Source of the DNA: Prochlorococcus marinus str. MIT 0917 | GTDB taxonomy: Bacteria > Cyanobacteriota > Cyanobacteriia > PCC-6307 > Cyanobiaceae | Reading direction: 5' to 3' | Length of the DNA stretch: 64,000 bases | NCBI RefSeq assembly: GCF_027359575.1 | Contig: NZ_CP114784.1 | Location: 310,001 to 374,000, forward strand | Part shown: positions 40,102-48,191 of the stretch, in pieces | Position numbering within the stretch: position 1 is the stretch's first letter | Layout of the letters: every line of letters begins with the position of its first letter | Position numbers and translations under genes: made by a program | Notes under the pieces: generated by a model | Databases searched by the model: none | Told to the model about the DNA's origin: nothing | The model's input: only the letters and a program-made list of their open reading frames with translations

Positions 40102-40281
40102 ATGTCAAAATCAAGCTTAATCAGTAGTTGTGAGGTGAGTATAAATTCTGCACTTCATCAACTCTCAAAACTAGAAGGTCAAAACAAGTTGGCACTAGAG
40201 AGTGAATTTAAAGAGTGGTTAAATGCTATTGAGAGTAATGAAAAAAATTATGATATCCTTTATATCAAAAAAATTAGTTGA
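40102..40281 (+). CDS. Small hypothetical protein, paralogue of the gene at 39723
   Basis: A 59-residue protein; the frame also allows an ATG three codons earlier, but the second Met matches the start of its paralogue. The core EVSINSALHQLSKLEGQNKL and the FKEWLNAIESNEK segment align with the copy ending at 39917 on the other strand. The protein is charged, probably helical, and lacks membrane or metal motifs. Function unknown. Confidence 0.65.
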   Translation: MSKSSLISSCEVSINSALHQLSKLEGQNKLALESEFKEWLNAIESNEKNYDILYIKKIS

Positions 40282-40494
40282 ACTTAATCACTCATCCGCG
40301 TAGATGTAAATCACAATATTTAGTGCGTTGATTTTTTATTCTAGTACTATTCTCTAGATCTTAATTTTTTACTGCAATAAAGATAATTATAAATAGAATA
40401 AATATTGCGAAAAAATAAAAGTGTAAAAGGAGCACATCCTATTTAAACTATAAATATTCCTTATATAGAAAAAAAAATAGGTGATAATGTGAGT

Positions 40495-40627
40495 ATGAAT
40501 AAAGAGAATCTATATCAACTTTTACCGGATTAGACTAAAGCTTGAATTATTTTTTGACGACGAATTATTAGTACTTTATTCTGTTATAGCTTTATCAGAA
40601 AGTTCGATGTTCCCGGTATTCATGTAA
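40495..40627 (+). pseudogene. Frameshifted small gene
   Basis: An AGGTGA ribosome site precedes an ORF that reads MNKENLYQLLPD and stops at TAG 40531. In the next frame, starting a base later, coding-like sequence continues as LKLELFFDDELLVLYSVI then ALSESSMFPVFM to a TAA at 40627. Joined, the two parts make a plausible acidic protein of about 43 residues. A single-base change restoring the frame would explain this; a sequencing error is equally possible. A GTG six bases upstream is an alternative start. Confidence 0.5.
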
Positions 40628-40807
40628 CAAGTAAATTTTTTAATTATAAAGGAATAAATATCTTTCAAGATGTCCTAGAAATATAAAAATTATAAAATCC
40701 TAATCAGAAAATTTTTAATATTGACATAATAAAGATGATACATTTTTATTTGCATAAAATATTTTTCGAACTATAGTAATTAGATAACATAATAAATTAG
40801 GTTAACA

Positions 40808-41023
40808 ATGAGCTCGATATCTTCTATCTTAAATCAGGTAAGAAATCTTTTGCCCTATTTGATTTTAATAGCCATCTATTTCTTTTTTGTTAATCTTGAA
40901 GCAAGAAAAGAACAAACAAAATTGAAAAATTCTGATATGGAAAATATAGTGCCAGAAAATAAATCTACATTTGACGATAATAATATGAGAATAAAAATAC
41001 CAGTTATTCCATATGATAACTAA
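40808..41023 (+). CDS. Small single-span membrane protein
   Basis: 71 residues with a membrane helix at about 13-28 (LLPYLILIAIYFFFVN) followed by a charged, probably cytoplasmic or stromal tail (LEARKEQTKLKNSD onwards) ending in a hydrophobic IPVIPYDN. The ATG is preceded by an AGGTTAAC sequence. No family recognised. Small bitopic proteins of this kind are common in picocyanobacterial accessory zones. Confidence 0.6.
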   Translation: MSSISSILNQVRNLLPYLILIAIYFFFVNLEARKEQTKLKNSDMENIVPENKSTFDDNNMRIKIPVIPYDN

Positions 41024-41026
41024 TTT

Positions 41027-41137
41027 CTAACTTATATTTAATTTGGAATTCCTCTCTTTTAATAAATCACACTGCCTCTTTTCTGCCCTATCAAGTTGTC
41101 TTTTGATTTCTAAGCAGTGCTGACATTTGCAAATCAT
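41027..41137 (-). CDS. Tiny Cys/His-containing protein (36 aa)
   Basis: A 36-codon ORF starting MICKCQHCLEIKRQLDRAEK, then a charged helix with a further Cys. The CxCxxC pattern with a neighbouring His could bind a metal such as zinc. The remaining sequence is a Lys/Arg/Glu-rich helix. An AGAG-type purine stretch precedes the ATG. It is convergent with the membrane-protein gene, three bases apart. Not recognised; coding support is the motif and composition. Confidence 0.4.
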   Translation of the reverse strand: MICKCQHCLEIKRQLDRAEKRQCDLLKERNSKLNIS

Positions 41138-41512
41138 ACTAGAGAGAAGATTAAATTAATTAACTTTTTCAGTTTGAGATGAATTGTTGTTGTTGTTGTT
41201 GAACTGATTTGCGAGTAAAGAGAACAGATAAAATATGTACCCTTTTTTTAACTTAACAAAAATATTCTAAAAATCAAGTTTTTAGTCTAAGAATAAGATC
41301 AGATCTGAATATTTTTTGTGAGAATGCTTATTTCAACTTAATTTATTTTTTGGTTTACTTATCAAGAGAATCAAATTCGTTTTTAAGTTGTTCTTGTAAT
41401 ATAACTTTATTGGCAAATTTAGTTCTGTATTTATACAGCCAAAACCTACATTACATTTTTGGTGTCAATAATATAGTGTTACATCATAAAGAATGGATTT
41501 GAATCAATAAAT
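41138..41512. other. Gap with a TTG repeat and a broken ORF
   Basis: 375 bases without a secure gene. It holds a (TTG)n tract near 41184-41101+ that forms a start-Asn-Cys5-stop mini-ORF at 41179-41102+, described as a finding, and a 31-codon open stretch on the minus strand (41355-41450) with no start codon. The rest is AT-rich without visible structure. Confidence 0.4.
41355..41450 (-). pseudogene. Possible 3' remnant of a small gene
   Basis: The minus strand reads CRFWLYKYRTKFANKVI, then LQEQLKNEFDSLDK and stop. Composition is protein-like (aromatic, basic, then an acidic helical end), but a stop lies directly upstream and there is no start codon. Two ATGs just upstream are in other frames, so the start may have been lost by an indel. 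Low confidence. Confidence 0.3.
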
Positions 41513-41722
41513 TTGAAAGCCAATAGTTCATTGTATAAATTGTCCGAATGGCCTACGTGTACATTTTTTATAGTCTATCTAAGAGAAAGTTTTATAGAAA
41601 ATGATTTGATATATTATTTTGATTTTGAAGGAGGCGTTAATTATATTTGTATTCATATTCCAATTAAGAATCGATTTCGAAGACCAAATGTTACTTTAAA
41701 TGTTTATGCTTTTATTAAATAA
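41513..41722 (+). CDS. Hypothetical protein (69 aa), weak
   Basis: An ORF with only a TTG start and no clear ribosome site. The product has a hydrophobic-aromatic pattern (SEWPTCTFFIVYLRESF, YYFDFEGGVNYICIHIP) and a basic segment near the end. It resembles no family I know. It is kept because it is the longest open frame in its stretch, but chance is a real alternative in such AT-rich sequence. Confidence 0.3.
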   Translation: MKANSSLYKLSEWPTCTFFIVYLRESFIENDLIYYFDFEGGVNYICIHIPIKNRFRRPNVTLNVYAFIK

Positions 41723-41773
41723 ATTATCAATAGAAAATAATGAACTAAAATAGTTAGAGTATACAAAGTAATA

Positions 41774-41965
41774 ATGATTAGAAAATTATTTAATTATGAG
41801 ACCAAACGCTCATATTCTTTATTGGGCTTAGATAAAAGAGCCGCATCAGCTATTCAAAATCATTTTCGTTTAAGCAATTATCAAATGTTAGTACTTAGCT
41901 GGTTAAAGGGAATATGGACCGGAATTTTAATTTCTCTTGTTTTTCACTATTTTATAACTCATTAA
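41774..41965 (+). CDS. Small basic membrane protein (63 aa)
   Basis: 63 residues with a basic N-terminal half (MIRKLFNYETKRSYSLLGLD, then KRAASAIQNHFRL) and a C-terminal membrane helix at about 43-60 (WLKGIWTGILISLVFHYF). Positive charges before the helix suggest an N-in orientation. It has an ATG start. No family recognised and no high-light-inducible (chlorophyll-binding) motif is present. Confidence 0.5.
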   Translation: MIRKLFNYETKRSYSLLGLDKRAASAIQNHFRLSNYQMLVLSWLKGIWTGILISLVFHYFITH

Positions 41966-42159
41966 GCTGGTATTACTTAAAATTTTTTACACATAAGAAT
42001 TTTATTTAATATATGTTTCGTTAAATATAACCAATATTTATACTTTATAAAAAATAAGTTTAAATTTGAGAATTGATTTCATATACATGATTCCTATACA
42101 TGTTCATCATATAGCGTAGAAGTAATATAAACATAGTATTTATGATAGAAAATAGGGTT

Positions 42160-42315
42160 TTATATATTGCATATTTTTTCATTAACTTTTTGAGATTCAG
42201 CTCTAGATAGAGTAGCTTCAATTTGAGCCAGTACTTGTTGAAGTTCAGCGCTCTTATTTAAGGATGTCTCAGCCATTGATCTAAGCTTTTGAAGTTCCTT
42301 AGACGCAGTTTTCAT
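42160..42315 (-). CDS. Small helical protein (51 aa) with a broken paralogue nearby
   Basis: A 51-codon ORF predicted to be one long helix: KELQKLRSMAETSLNKSAEL, then QQVLAQIEATLSRAESQKV. A second copy of this pattern lies 500 bases away on the same strand at 42825-42961 with a frameshift. The similarity between copies (NKSAELQQVLAQIEATLSRA versus NKTAQLHQALAQIESALSRK) supports this as a real gene family. Function unknown; a coiled coil or dimer is likely. Confidence 0.6.
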   Translation of the reverse strand: MKTASKELQKLRSMAETSLNKSAELQQVLAQIEATLSRAESQKVNEKICNI

Positions 42316-42654
42316 AGAGAAAATGAAAAAAAATAGATTTTCATAGGCAAAAGGAGAATCACCTATTTAAAATCATACAAATAAGATATATTAAAATTTG
42401 CCGAAAAATTTCTTGATGTCAATAGATAAAATCTATTTATGTAGTTAATGTTATAATTTAAAGGGGTATTTAAGGAATTGAGTGAATTATAAAAATTTTA
42501 TCAAGGCTTAATCTGACAAATATTTAATCTTAATAGTAATATTTTATTAAATAAATTAATAGCAAATTAACGTCATTAAAAATTGTTCTTAAATGAATTA
42601 AGAAGAAAAACGATTAATTATGTTTAAAATAATTTTAAGAAATAAATTGATTTA
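42316..42654. other. AT-rich gap without visible gene
   Basis: About 340 bases of very AT-rich sequence. I see no ORF with a plausible start, no long inverted repeat and no RNA gene. Confidence 0.6.
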
Positions 42655-42714
42655 TTAATCTTCCTTTCCTTTCTTTTCAGAATCTACAGGTCTAACGGGC
42701 TTAGGTAAAAGCAT
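42655..42714 (-). CDS. Possible 19-residue peptide
   Basis: A very short ORF encoding MLLPKPVRPVDSEKKGKED. The proline-rich start and charged end look non-random, but there is no clear ribosome site and the size is at the limit of what sequence alone can support. Confidence 0.25.
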   Translation of the reverse strand: MLLPKPVRPVDSEKKGKED

Positions 42715-42824
42715 GATAAAAAACTAATCTCTATATTCATTTATAGGTGTTTTTCAAAATACGTAAATAAGAATTAAAAGTTTGAAACTTCTTGATACAT
42801 GATTTTCTATGTACTTTGAGACTT

Positions 42825-42961
42825 CTAAGAAACTTTTTGATTTTCCTTTCTTGAGAGTGCTGATTCTATCTGTGCTAGCGCTTGATGAAGTTGAGCTGTC
42901 TTGTTCTTAGGCACTTTGCTTAAGAGCGAAGGTTCTTAATTTCTACTGATGAATTTGTCAT
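42825..42961 (-). pseudogene. Frameshifted paralogue of the gene at 42160
   Basis: Starts as MTNSSVEIKNLRS and then hits a stop. In a shifted frame it continues LLSKVPKNKTAQLHQALAQI then ESALSRKENQKVS and stop, aligning along its whole length with the intact copy at 42160-42315. The total length is not a multiple of three (137 bases), so one indel separates the two parts. It is either a decaying duplicate or a sequencing error. Confidence 0.6.
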
Positions 42962-43093
42962 AGGCAAGAAATTAGCATTTGAGCTTTCACCATTCATGTA
43001 AATCAAGAAAACAAGATAGTTTTACTTGAAGTAAAAGCTAAAATTAAGTTGTTCATGAGATATTTCATTAACTTATCCTTAAAGGGGAGATTT

Positions 43094-43303
43094 ATGATGA
43101 CAGAAGAATGGAAACCAGTAGATTCTCAAGTCCTTGTAGATGCCTGGGAAGAAATTAAGGACTGCGCTGAAGCTATCCAAAAAGATCTTGCTTGCCCTGA
43201 TGAGACTATTTCAAAAATGTTGAGGTCAGTAGCTGAAACATTTGACAATACTGTTGAAGATATTCTCGATAAAGCTGAGGAGGATTGGGAAGAAGAAAAA
43301 TAG
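43094..43303 (+). CDS. Small acidic protein (69 aa)
   Basis: A strong AAGGGGAG ribosome site ends about six bases before the ATG at 43094, which decides the start against an in-frame ATG 15 codons earlier. The product is acidic and helical (MMTEEWKPVDSQVLVDAWEE; ILDKAEEDWEEEK at the end) with two cysteines (DCAEA, LACPD). No known domain. The next small ORF starts 16 bases after the stop, so the two are probably one transcript. Confidence 0.65.
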   Translation: MMTEEWKPVDSQVLVDAWEEIKDCAEAIQKDLACPDETISKMLRSVAETFDNTVEDILDKAEEDWEEEK

Positions 43304-43318
43304 TTGTATTATTATCAT

Positions 43319-43459
43319 ATGATTCCAGATTTTTTTCAATCTCCAGAGCCAGCAACTCATATTGGTCTCTGGAAATCAATAATTGGTCTATTTATTGTTT
43401 TATTTGCATCTTTTGTCGGTGTGGAAATTAAACTGGGTAATGAAGACGAAGAACCATAA
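43319..43459 (+). CDS. Small single-span membrane protein (46 aa)
   Basis: A 46-codon ORF with a short polar start (MIPDFFQSPEPATHIGLWKS), one membrane helix (about 20-37, IIGLFIVLFASFVGVEI) and an acidic tail NEDEEP. It begins 16 bases after the acidic protein gene. Size and layout resemble small photosynthetic-membrane subunits, but it matches none that I recognise. Confidence 0.55.
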   Translation: MIPDFFQSPEPATHIGLWKSIIGLFIVLFASFVGVEIKLGNEDEEP

Positions 43460-44053
43460 CCTTTATAAATAAACAGTTTGTTATTAAAGGTCGATAATTT
43501 ATTTCATATTAATTTCGATATAGGATTTAAAATTTATCAATCTATAAATGTTTTTTATTTTTAAAAACGTATTTAATTAAATTTAAAATATTATCCCTGC
43601 TTGGTTTTCGTAAATTATAGCTTTACAGAGAAAGCAAATAAATATTAATTTTTTAGATGGATTAAATTAGCCACAAAGTGGAATTAGAAATACGGTAAGA
43701 ATAAGAACATTTGTATTCACTGGATGGAGTAAGGGATATGAAATGGAAAATTTAATGAATTAGCTTTAAATAATAATTGTGTAGATATGCTTGGATTTTT
43801 TAAGCTGTAAATATCAAATTGGGTTCCCCATGAAAAAACAACAGAATTTAGATAAGTACTTATAAAATCAATCATTGAAATAAATTAAATGAAAATCTAA
43901 ATAAAAGTCGAGTTGGCAAAGACTGGAGGTTTATGCTCTTAACAAAAATAAGTTTCTTAGTCCTAGTAGGTAAAGACTTATCTAATAATTTTCTCTGTCA
44001 AAGGTCAACATCACTCAACTTGATAATTTTTTATGTAAACCAATTCATATGAG
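43460..44053. other. AT-rich gap with decayed-looking coding fragments
   Basis: About 590 bases with no secure gene. A fragment near 43695-43763 reads VRIRTFVFTGWSKGYEMENLMN before a stop and has no start, like the remains of a small gene. A 39-codon ORF at 43933-44052 has a GGAGG sequence too close to its ATG. Neither is firm. Confidence 0.4.
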
Positions 44054-44134
44054 ATGAAGATGATAAAAAGCAAAGTATGGATTGAAGAACTTTCAAAACC
44101 TTTAAAAACTGAGGATGACGAAGATTACTGCTAG
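44054..44134 (+). CDS. Possible 26-residue acidic peptide
   Basis: A short ORF encoding MKMIKSKVWIEELSKPLKTE followed by an acidic DDEDYC end. The basic-to-acidic charge layout looks protein-like, but no clear ribosome site is present and the size leaves it uncertain. Confidence 0.25.
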   Translation: MKMIKSKVWIEELSKPLKTEDDEDYC

Positions 44135-44295
44135 AGAAGCCTCTTTATGTTCCAAGCATCTTCACTCTATAGATAGCAATATCTTTTAATATTAATAACA
44201 AGATAAGTTTATAAGCTCAAATTTCAATTTATATAAAAGAATATTTAAAACATACAAAAAGGTTCTTGTTAATTTATTAATACTATCTATATAGT

Positions 44296-44475
44296 TTAAG
44301 AGTTTTGATTAAGATTCTTTTGTCCCCATGCTTTGTGCTTTTTATCTAAATCCGATATTGAATTACATTGAGCCTTTAATTTTAAAAGGTAAGATACTTT
44401 AGATATTTTAGTATACGAAATCTTATCTGGATAATCGACCAAAGGCTGGTATGCATTTAAGTAATTACTACTCAT
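44296..44475 (-). CDS. Small hypothetical protein (59 aa)
   Basis: A 59-codon minus-strand ORF with an ATG start: MSSNYLNAYQPLVDYPDKIS at the N-terminus, a basic helical middle (YLLKLKAQCNSISDLDKKH) and a KAWGQKNLNQNS end. The composition is that of a soluble, basic protein. No motif is recognised. It lies in the accessory zone, 466 bases from the tRNA gene. Confidence 0.5.
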   Translation of the reverse strand: MSSNYLNAYQPLVDYPDKISYTKISKVSYLLKLKAQCNSISDLDKKHKAWGQKNLNQNS

Positions 44476-44941
44476 TTAAGTTTATTATTACTTGTATTCA
44501 ATATTTACTTCAGCTTTAAAACAAAATGAACTTCTTTAATATTCTCTTTCAATTTGCTTTACAAACTAATATCAAGTTTAGTTTTTTTGCTTATTTACCT
44601 CCAACAATAACGTTTTAACTAAAGTCTAATTTTTTAATATAATGTAATTTATATAAGTTTTTGGATGTTTAATAAGTGAGGTTACGGTATCCCAGCTATC
44701 ATCAGCTACACGTTAAGTAGATATTGATTAAGGACCACCTCTAAAACAGCTGATTTTTTGATTTGGAATTTTTCAAATACCATAAATAAAAATTTTGATC
44801 TAAAGATTTCTTCCTTAGAAGACGATCCTGAATTATTATGTTGGACGTATGCCTTTGACTATCAGATTTGCAAGCTCTTATTCAAGAAAAATTTTCTTAG
44901 TATTAGCATTGCTAAATCTTTTATTTATACTGGTATCAACA
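44476..44941. other. Gap before the tRNA gene
   Basis: About 465 bases. An open frame running to 44964 (from 44728, no ATG) ends inside the tRNA and is probably chance or a remnant. A GC-richer patch around 44676-44740 is of unknown nature. Confidence 0.4.
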
Positions 44942-45015
44942 GTCAGTGTAGCTCAGCCGGTTAGAGCACAGCATTCATAACGCTGAGGTCGAGAGTTCAA
45001 GTCTCTCCACTGACA
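44942..45015 (+). tRNA. tRNA-Met (CAU anticodon)
   Basis: A complete cloverleaf is readable: acceptor stem GTCAGTG/CACTGAC with seven perfect pairs, D stem GCTC/GAGC, anticodon stem CAGCA/CGCTG with one A-C mismatch next to the loop TTCATAA (anticodon CAT), five-base variable loop, T stem GAGAG/CTCTC with loop TTCAAGT, and discriminator A. CCA is not encoded. The intact Watson-Crick first pair argues against initiator tRNA; an Ile-type CAU tRNA modified by TilS cannot be ruled out. It marks the right end of the small-gene zone. Confidence 0.93.
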
Positions 45016-45137
45016 TATGAATAAAGATAAAGCTAATCTATGGAAATATTGTAGCTGATTTACTTGTTTTTCTTTATTGATCAATACTTAAATACTATCT
45101 ATTTTTAGTTCTGCAGACTAAATATTTTAAATATATA

Positions 45138-45548
45138 TTATTTCATATCTATTTGATTCAGTCTTTCTTTGAAGGTTGGTGGTGATGAATCCTCGTTAGA
45201 TTTAATTTGCTCTGGCAAAAAACCATCATTTTTTCTACTGATATTATTATTCATTTTGTTGTGTATTGAAAAGTTCTTGGCATTATTAAAACTTACTGTT
45301 GATTTGTTACTATTGGCATCATTGATCACATTTGATTTATTAGAGAATGCACTATTTTGTATATGTGTGATATTTGATTTGTTTTTATTGTCTAGATTAG
45401 TATCATTGCTTTCAATGGTTGATCCCTTTTTTTTATTATTTAAAGGATACTTTTTAACTTCACTTCTTAACTGATTTAAAAGTTTATAATGATTAGAAGT
45501 ACTAAATTTTTTTACAAGCGATGGGTCCCAACTTATTGGATCATTCAT
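45138..45548 (-). CDS. Conserved low-complexity hypothetical protein
   Basis: A 136-residue protein with an ordered-looking N-terminus (NDPISWDPSLVKKFSTSNHY, KLLNQLRSEVKKYPL), a long Asn/Ser/Lys-rich disordered middle, and a short C-terminal motif (FLPEQIKSNEDSSPPTFKER, LNQIDMK). The two end motifs flanking a disordered spacer suggest a scaffold or adaptor. The overlapping plus-strand frame is a shadow. No known domain is recognised. Confidence 0.65.
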   Translation of the reverse strand: MNDPISWDPSLVKKFSTSNHYKLLNQLRSEVKKYPLNNKKKGSTIESNDTNLDNKNKSNITHIQNSAFSNKSNVINDANSNKSTVSFNNAKNFSIHNKMNNNISRKNDGFLPEQIKSNEDSSPPTFKERLNQIDMK

Positions 45549-45672
45549 TTTTATAGATTATGATCGATTAGATAGAAAGAGTAAGTTTCTTTGAACTTTA
45601 CATGATAAATTATAAAAAGGAAAAAGGGAAGTTCTTTACCCTCCATACCAATCAAAATACGCAACAAATTCC

Positions 45673-46269
45673 ATGACGACAAATGAGTGCCTAAGGGTAG
45701 GAATGCAAGCTCCTGATTTTGCTGCTACAGCAGTCGTTGATCAAGAATTTAAGGATATAACGCTCTCTCAATACCGAGGAAAGTATGTAGTTTTATTTTT
45801 CTATCCACTAGACTTCACATTTGTTTGTCCTACTGAGATCACTGCCTTCAGTGACAGATATAGCGATTTTAGTAGTAAAAACACAGAAGTTTTAGGTGTT
45901 TCAGTGGATAGCAAATTTACTCATCTGGCTTGGATTCAGACACCTAGAAATGAAGGTGGAATTGGTGATATCAACTATCCACTCGTATCTGATCTTAAGC
46001 GTGAAATTTCTCAATCTTATAATGTTTTAAATGATGATGGCGAAGCTGATAGAGGCTTATTTATAATCAATCCAAAAGGAATAATTATGCATTCAACAAT
46101 TAACAAAGCTCCAGTTGGTAGAAATATTGATGAAACTCTAAGAATATTACAAGCATATCAGTATGTTGAATCTCACCCGGATGAAGTATGTCCTGCTGGC
46201 TGGACACCTGGAGATAAAACTATGAAAGAAGATCCTAAAGGCAGCAAAGAATACTTTTCAGCTCTATAA
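45673..46269 (+). CDS. 2-Cys peroxiredoxin
   Basis: A typical 2-Cys peroxiredoxin of 198 residues that reduces H2O2 and organic peroxides using thioredoxin. The peroxidatic cysteine is C52 in [11 protein letters not shown] and the resolving cysteine is C173 in [11 protein letters not shown]. The C-terminal tail carrying the resolving Cys is full length. It is upstream of and convergent with the FtsH-like gene. Confidence 0.96.
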   Translation: MTTNECLRVGMQAPDFAATAVVDQEFKDITLSQYRGKYVVLFFYPLDFTFVCPTEITAFSDRYSDFSSKNTEVLGVSVDSKFTHLAWIQTPRNEGGIGDINYPLVSDLKREISQSYNVLNDDGEADRGLFIINPKGIIMHSTINKAPVGRNIDETLRILQAYQYVESHPDEVCPAGWTPGDKTMKEDPKGSKEYFSAL

Positions 46270-46293
46270 AAGTAACAAACAGTTTTTACTTAG

Positions 46294-48018
46294 TTAATTA
46301 GATAGGAAAGAATTAAGGGAACTTACAATATATTCAGATTCAAGGGTTTCATTAACAATCAATTCCTCCACAAGAGTATCCATTAATGAAACTTTATCTG
46401 AAAGAAGTCTAATTGCATCATTAATAGCATTATTAGCTATTGAAATAATATGCATATCAATTTCCTTGCTTGTCTTCTGAGAATATTCTTTTCTATTTTT
46501 CATAATATCCTTTCCAAGAAATATTGATTCTCTTTCTGATCCATATGCAATGGGACCAAGATCTGAAAAACCAAATTTAGTAACCATTTGATTAGCCCAA
46601 AAATAAACATTTTCCAGATCCTTTTGTGAGCCTTGTGTAACTTCTTTAGAACCAAATACAATGATTTCGGCGGCTCTAGAACCAAGCGAGATAACAATTT
46701 TGCTATATATGTAGTTTCTGGTTAACAATCCACTGTCTATAGTCTCCTCATCGGGCATAAAATAAGTCATTCCAGAGATGTCTCCTGGAGACTTAAACAA
46801 AGAAATTTTTTCTAATTTTTCTGGCGATGGAATCAATAAAGCAACTAAGCTTTTACCAATAATTTGATAAGCTATTTGCCTTTTTTTAGTGCTATCAGAA
46901 AGGGGCTTAGACAATAAGCCAAATCTTGCTTTCTCAAGTGCGCTATCAAGTTCAATGTTGCTTATGCTCTGTTTATTGTTTCTAGCAGTATAAATAGCTG
47001 CCTCATTAAGTAAATTTTGTAAATCTGCACCAGAAAATCCAGGAGTCTTCGTTGCCCAATCCATAAGATTCACAGAATCACTTAGGGGTTTTGATCTTGC
47101 ATGCACAGATAAAATTTTGTGTCTCGCTTTTCTATCAGGAAGTGATATGTAAATACGACGATCAAATCTCCCTGGTCTTGTTAAAGCCTGATCAAGGACA
47201 TCAGGCCTGTTCGTAGCAGCAATTACAATCACACCATTATTAGTTTCGAATCCATCCATTTCTGTTAGGAGCTGATTCAATGTTTGTTCTCTCTCATCGT
47301 TTCCACCTCCTATTCCAGCGCCCCTTTGACGTCCGATCGAATCGATTTCATCGATAAAAACTATGCAAGGAGATTTTGATTTTGCACTCCTAAATAAATC
47401 CCGAACACGACTAGCTCCAACACCAACAAACATTTCAACAAATTCTGACGCAGAGATAGAAAAGAAAGGCACATCTGCTTCTCCTGCAATTGCACGAGCT
47501 AATAATGTCTTACCGGTTCCAGGGGGACCCACTAATAAAACACCCTTTGGAGTTATTGCACCAAGATCTATCAATTTCTGTGGATTCTTTAAAAAGGTTA
47601 CTATTTCATTTAACTCATCAGATTCTTCATTTAATCCAGCCACATCATCAAAAGTATATTTTTTAATATCATCTTCATTTACCTGAGAAGAGCGAGAAGC
47701 AAAACCCCGCATATTGCTTAATAACTTGGATGATCTTCTAATTAAAAATGAAAGTGATAAAACAAATATTAGGGTTAGGCCAAAACCAGTAATTAAATTA
47801 GCTAATCGTTGTTCTGATCGGATATCTCTAACTGTAAGTGGAACATTATATTCTTCCGATATTCGAAGAATTTTCTGATCATTATAAAATATTGGAATTA
47901 AATTTTTCTGCCCATTAATAAATTCAACTATCACCTCTCTTCTATTTGGGATTAAGATAATAGAAATAATTTCACCACTTTCAATATCCGTTAATAATTG
48001 ACTATAACTTTTATTCAT
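46294..48018 (-). CDS. FtsH-family AAA+ protein lacking the protease zinc site
   Basis: A 574-residue FtsH homologue. The AAA+ module is intact: Walker A GPPGTGKT at 164-171, Walker B in CIVFIDEID at 218-226, and the second region of homology [20 protein letters not shown] near 270-288. In the C-terminal peptidase domain, the position of HEXXH (normally AYHEAGH) reads AYQIIGK at residues 383-389, so both zinc His and the catalytic Glu are gone. Only one membrane helix is clear (about 75-93) instead of two. It should bind and unfold proteins or act as a chaperone or partner subunit, but not cut them. It resembles the plastid FtsHi situation. Confidence 0.9.
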   Translation of the reverse strand: MNKSYSQLLTDIESGEIISIILIPNRREVIVEFINGQKNLIPIFYNDQKILRISEEYNVPLTVRDIRSEQRLANLITGFGLTLIFVLSLSFLIRRSSKLLSNMRGFASRSSQVNEDDIKKYTFDDVAGLNEESDELNEIVTFLKNPQKLIDLGAITPKGVLLVGPPGTGKTLLARAIAGEADVPFFSISASEFVEMFVGVGASRVRDLFRSAKSKSPCIVFIDEIDSIGRQRGAGIGGGNDEREQTLNQLLTEMDGFETNNGVIVIAATNRPDVLDQALTRPGRFDRRIYISLPDRKARHKILSVHARSKPLSDSVNLMDWATKTPGFSGADLQNLLNEAAIYTARNNKQSISNIELDSALEKARFGLLSKPLSDSTKKRQIAYQIIGKSLVALLIPSPEKLEKISLFKSPGDISGMTYFMPDEETIDSGLLTRNYIYSKIVISLGSRAAEIIVFGSKEVTQGSQKDLENVYFWANQMVTKFGFSDLGPIAYGSERESIFLGKDIMKNRKEYSQKTSKEIDMHIISIANNAINDAIRLLSDKVSLMDTLVEELIVNETLESEYIVSSLNSFLSN

Positions 48019-48191
48019 TTGATAATTAAAACAAATAACTCAAAAGAATTTATATATAAACTATAGTAAAAATCTTAGCCATCTCGAAGTTATATAGAAA
48101 AATGGACAAGATTTTATTTTTTCTTCAACGGCTTTTTGTTAAATTGGTGCATGACGTTATAAAATATAAAGTCTGTCAATGTTAAGTAAAA

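Noticed and set aside
43933-44052. 39-codon ORF with a GGAGG sequence before its ATG
   Set aside because: The ribosome site is only about three bases from the start, the product has no protein-like pattern, and the surrounding spacer looks decayed.
44728-44964. Open frame overlapping the 5' part of the tRNA gene
   Set aside because: It has no ATG, only a TTG, and runs into the tRNA. The tRNA cloverleaf is complete, so the frame is probably chance or a relic.
39717-45015. Attachment-site duplication of the tRNA 3' end marking a mobile island
   Set aside because: I looked for a second copy of the T-arm and acceptor 3' strand in the accessory zone and saw none; no integrase or transposase is present.
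40282-45137. High-light-inducible (hli) genes among the small ORFs
   Set aside because: None of the small proteins carries the chlorophyll-binding ExxNGRxAM motif.
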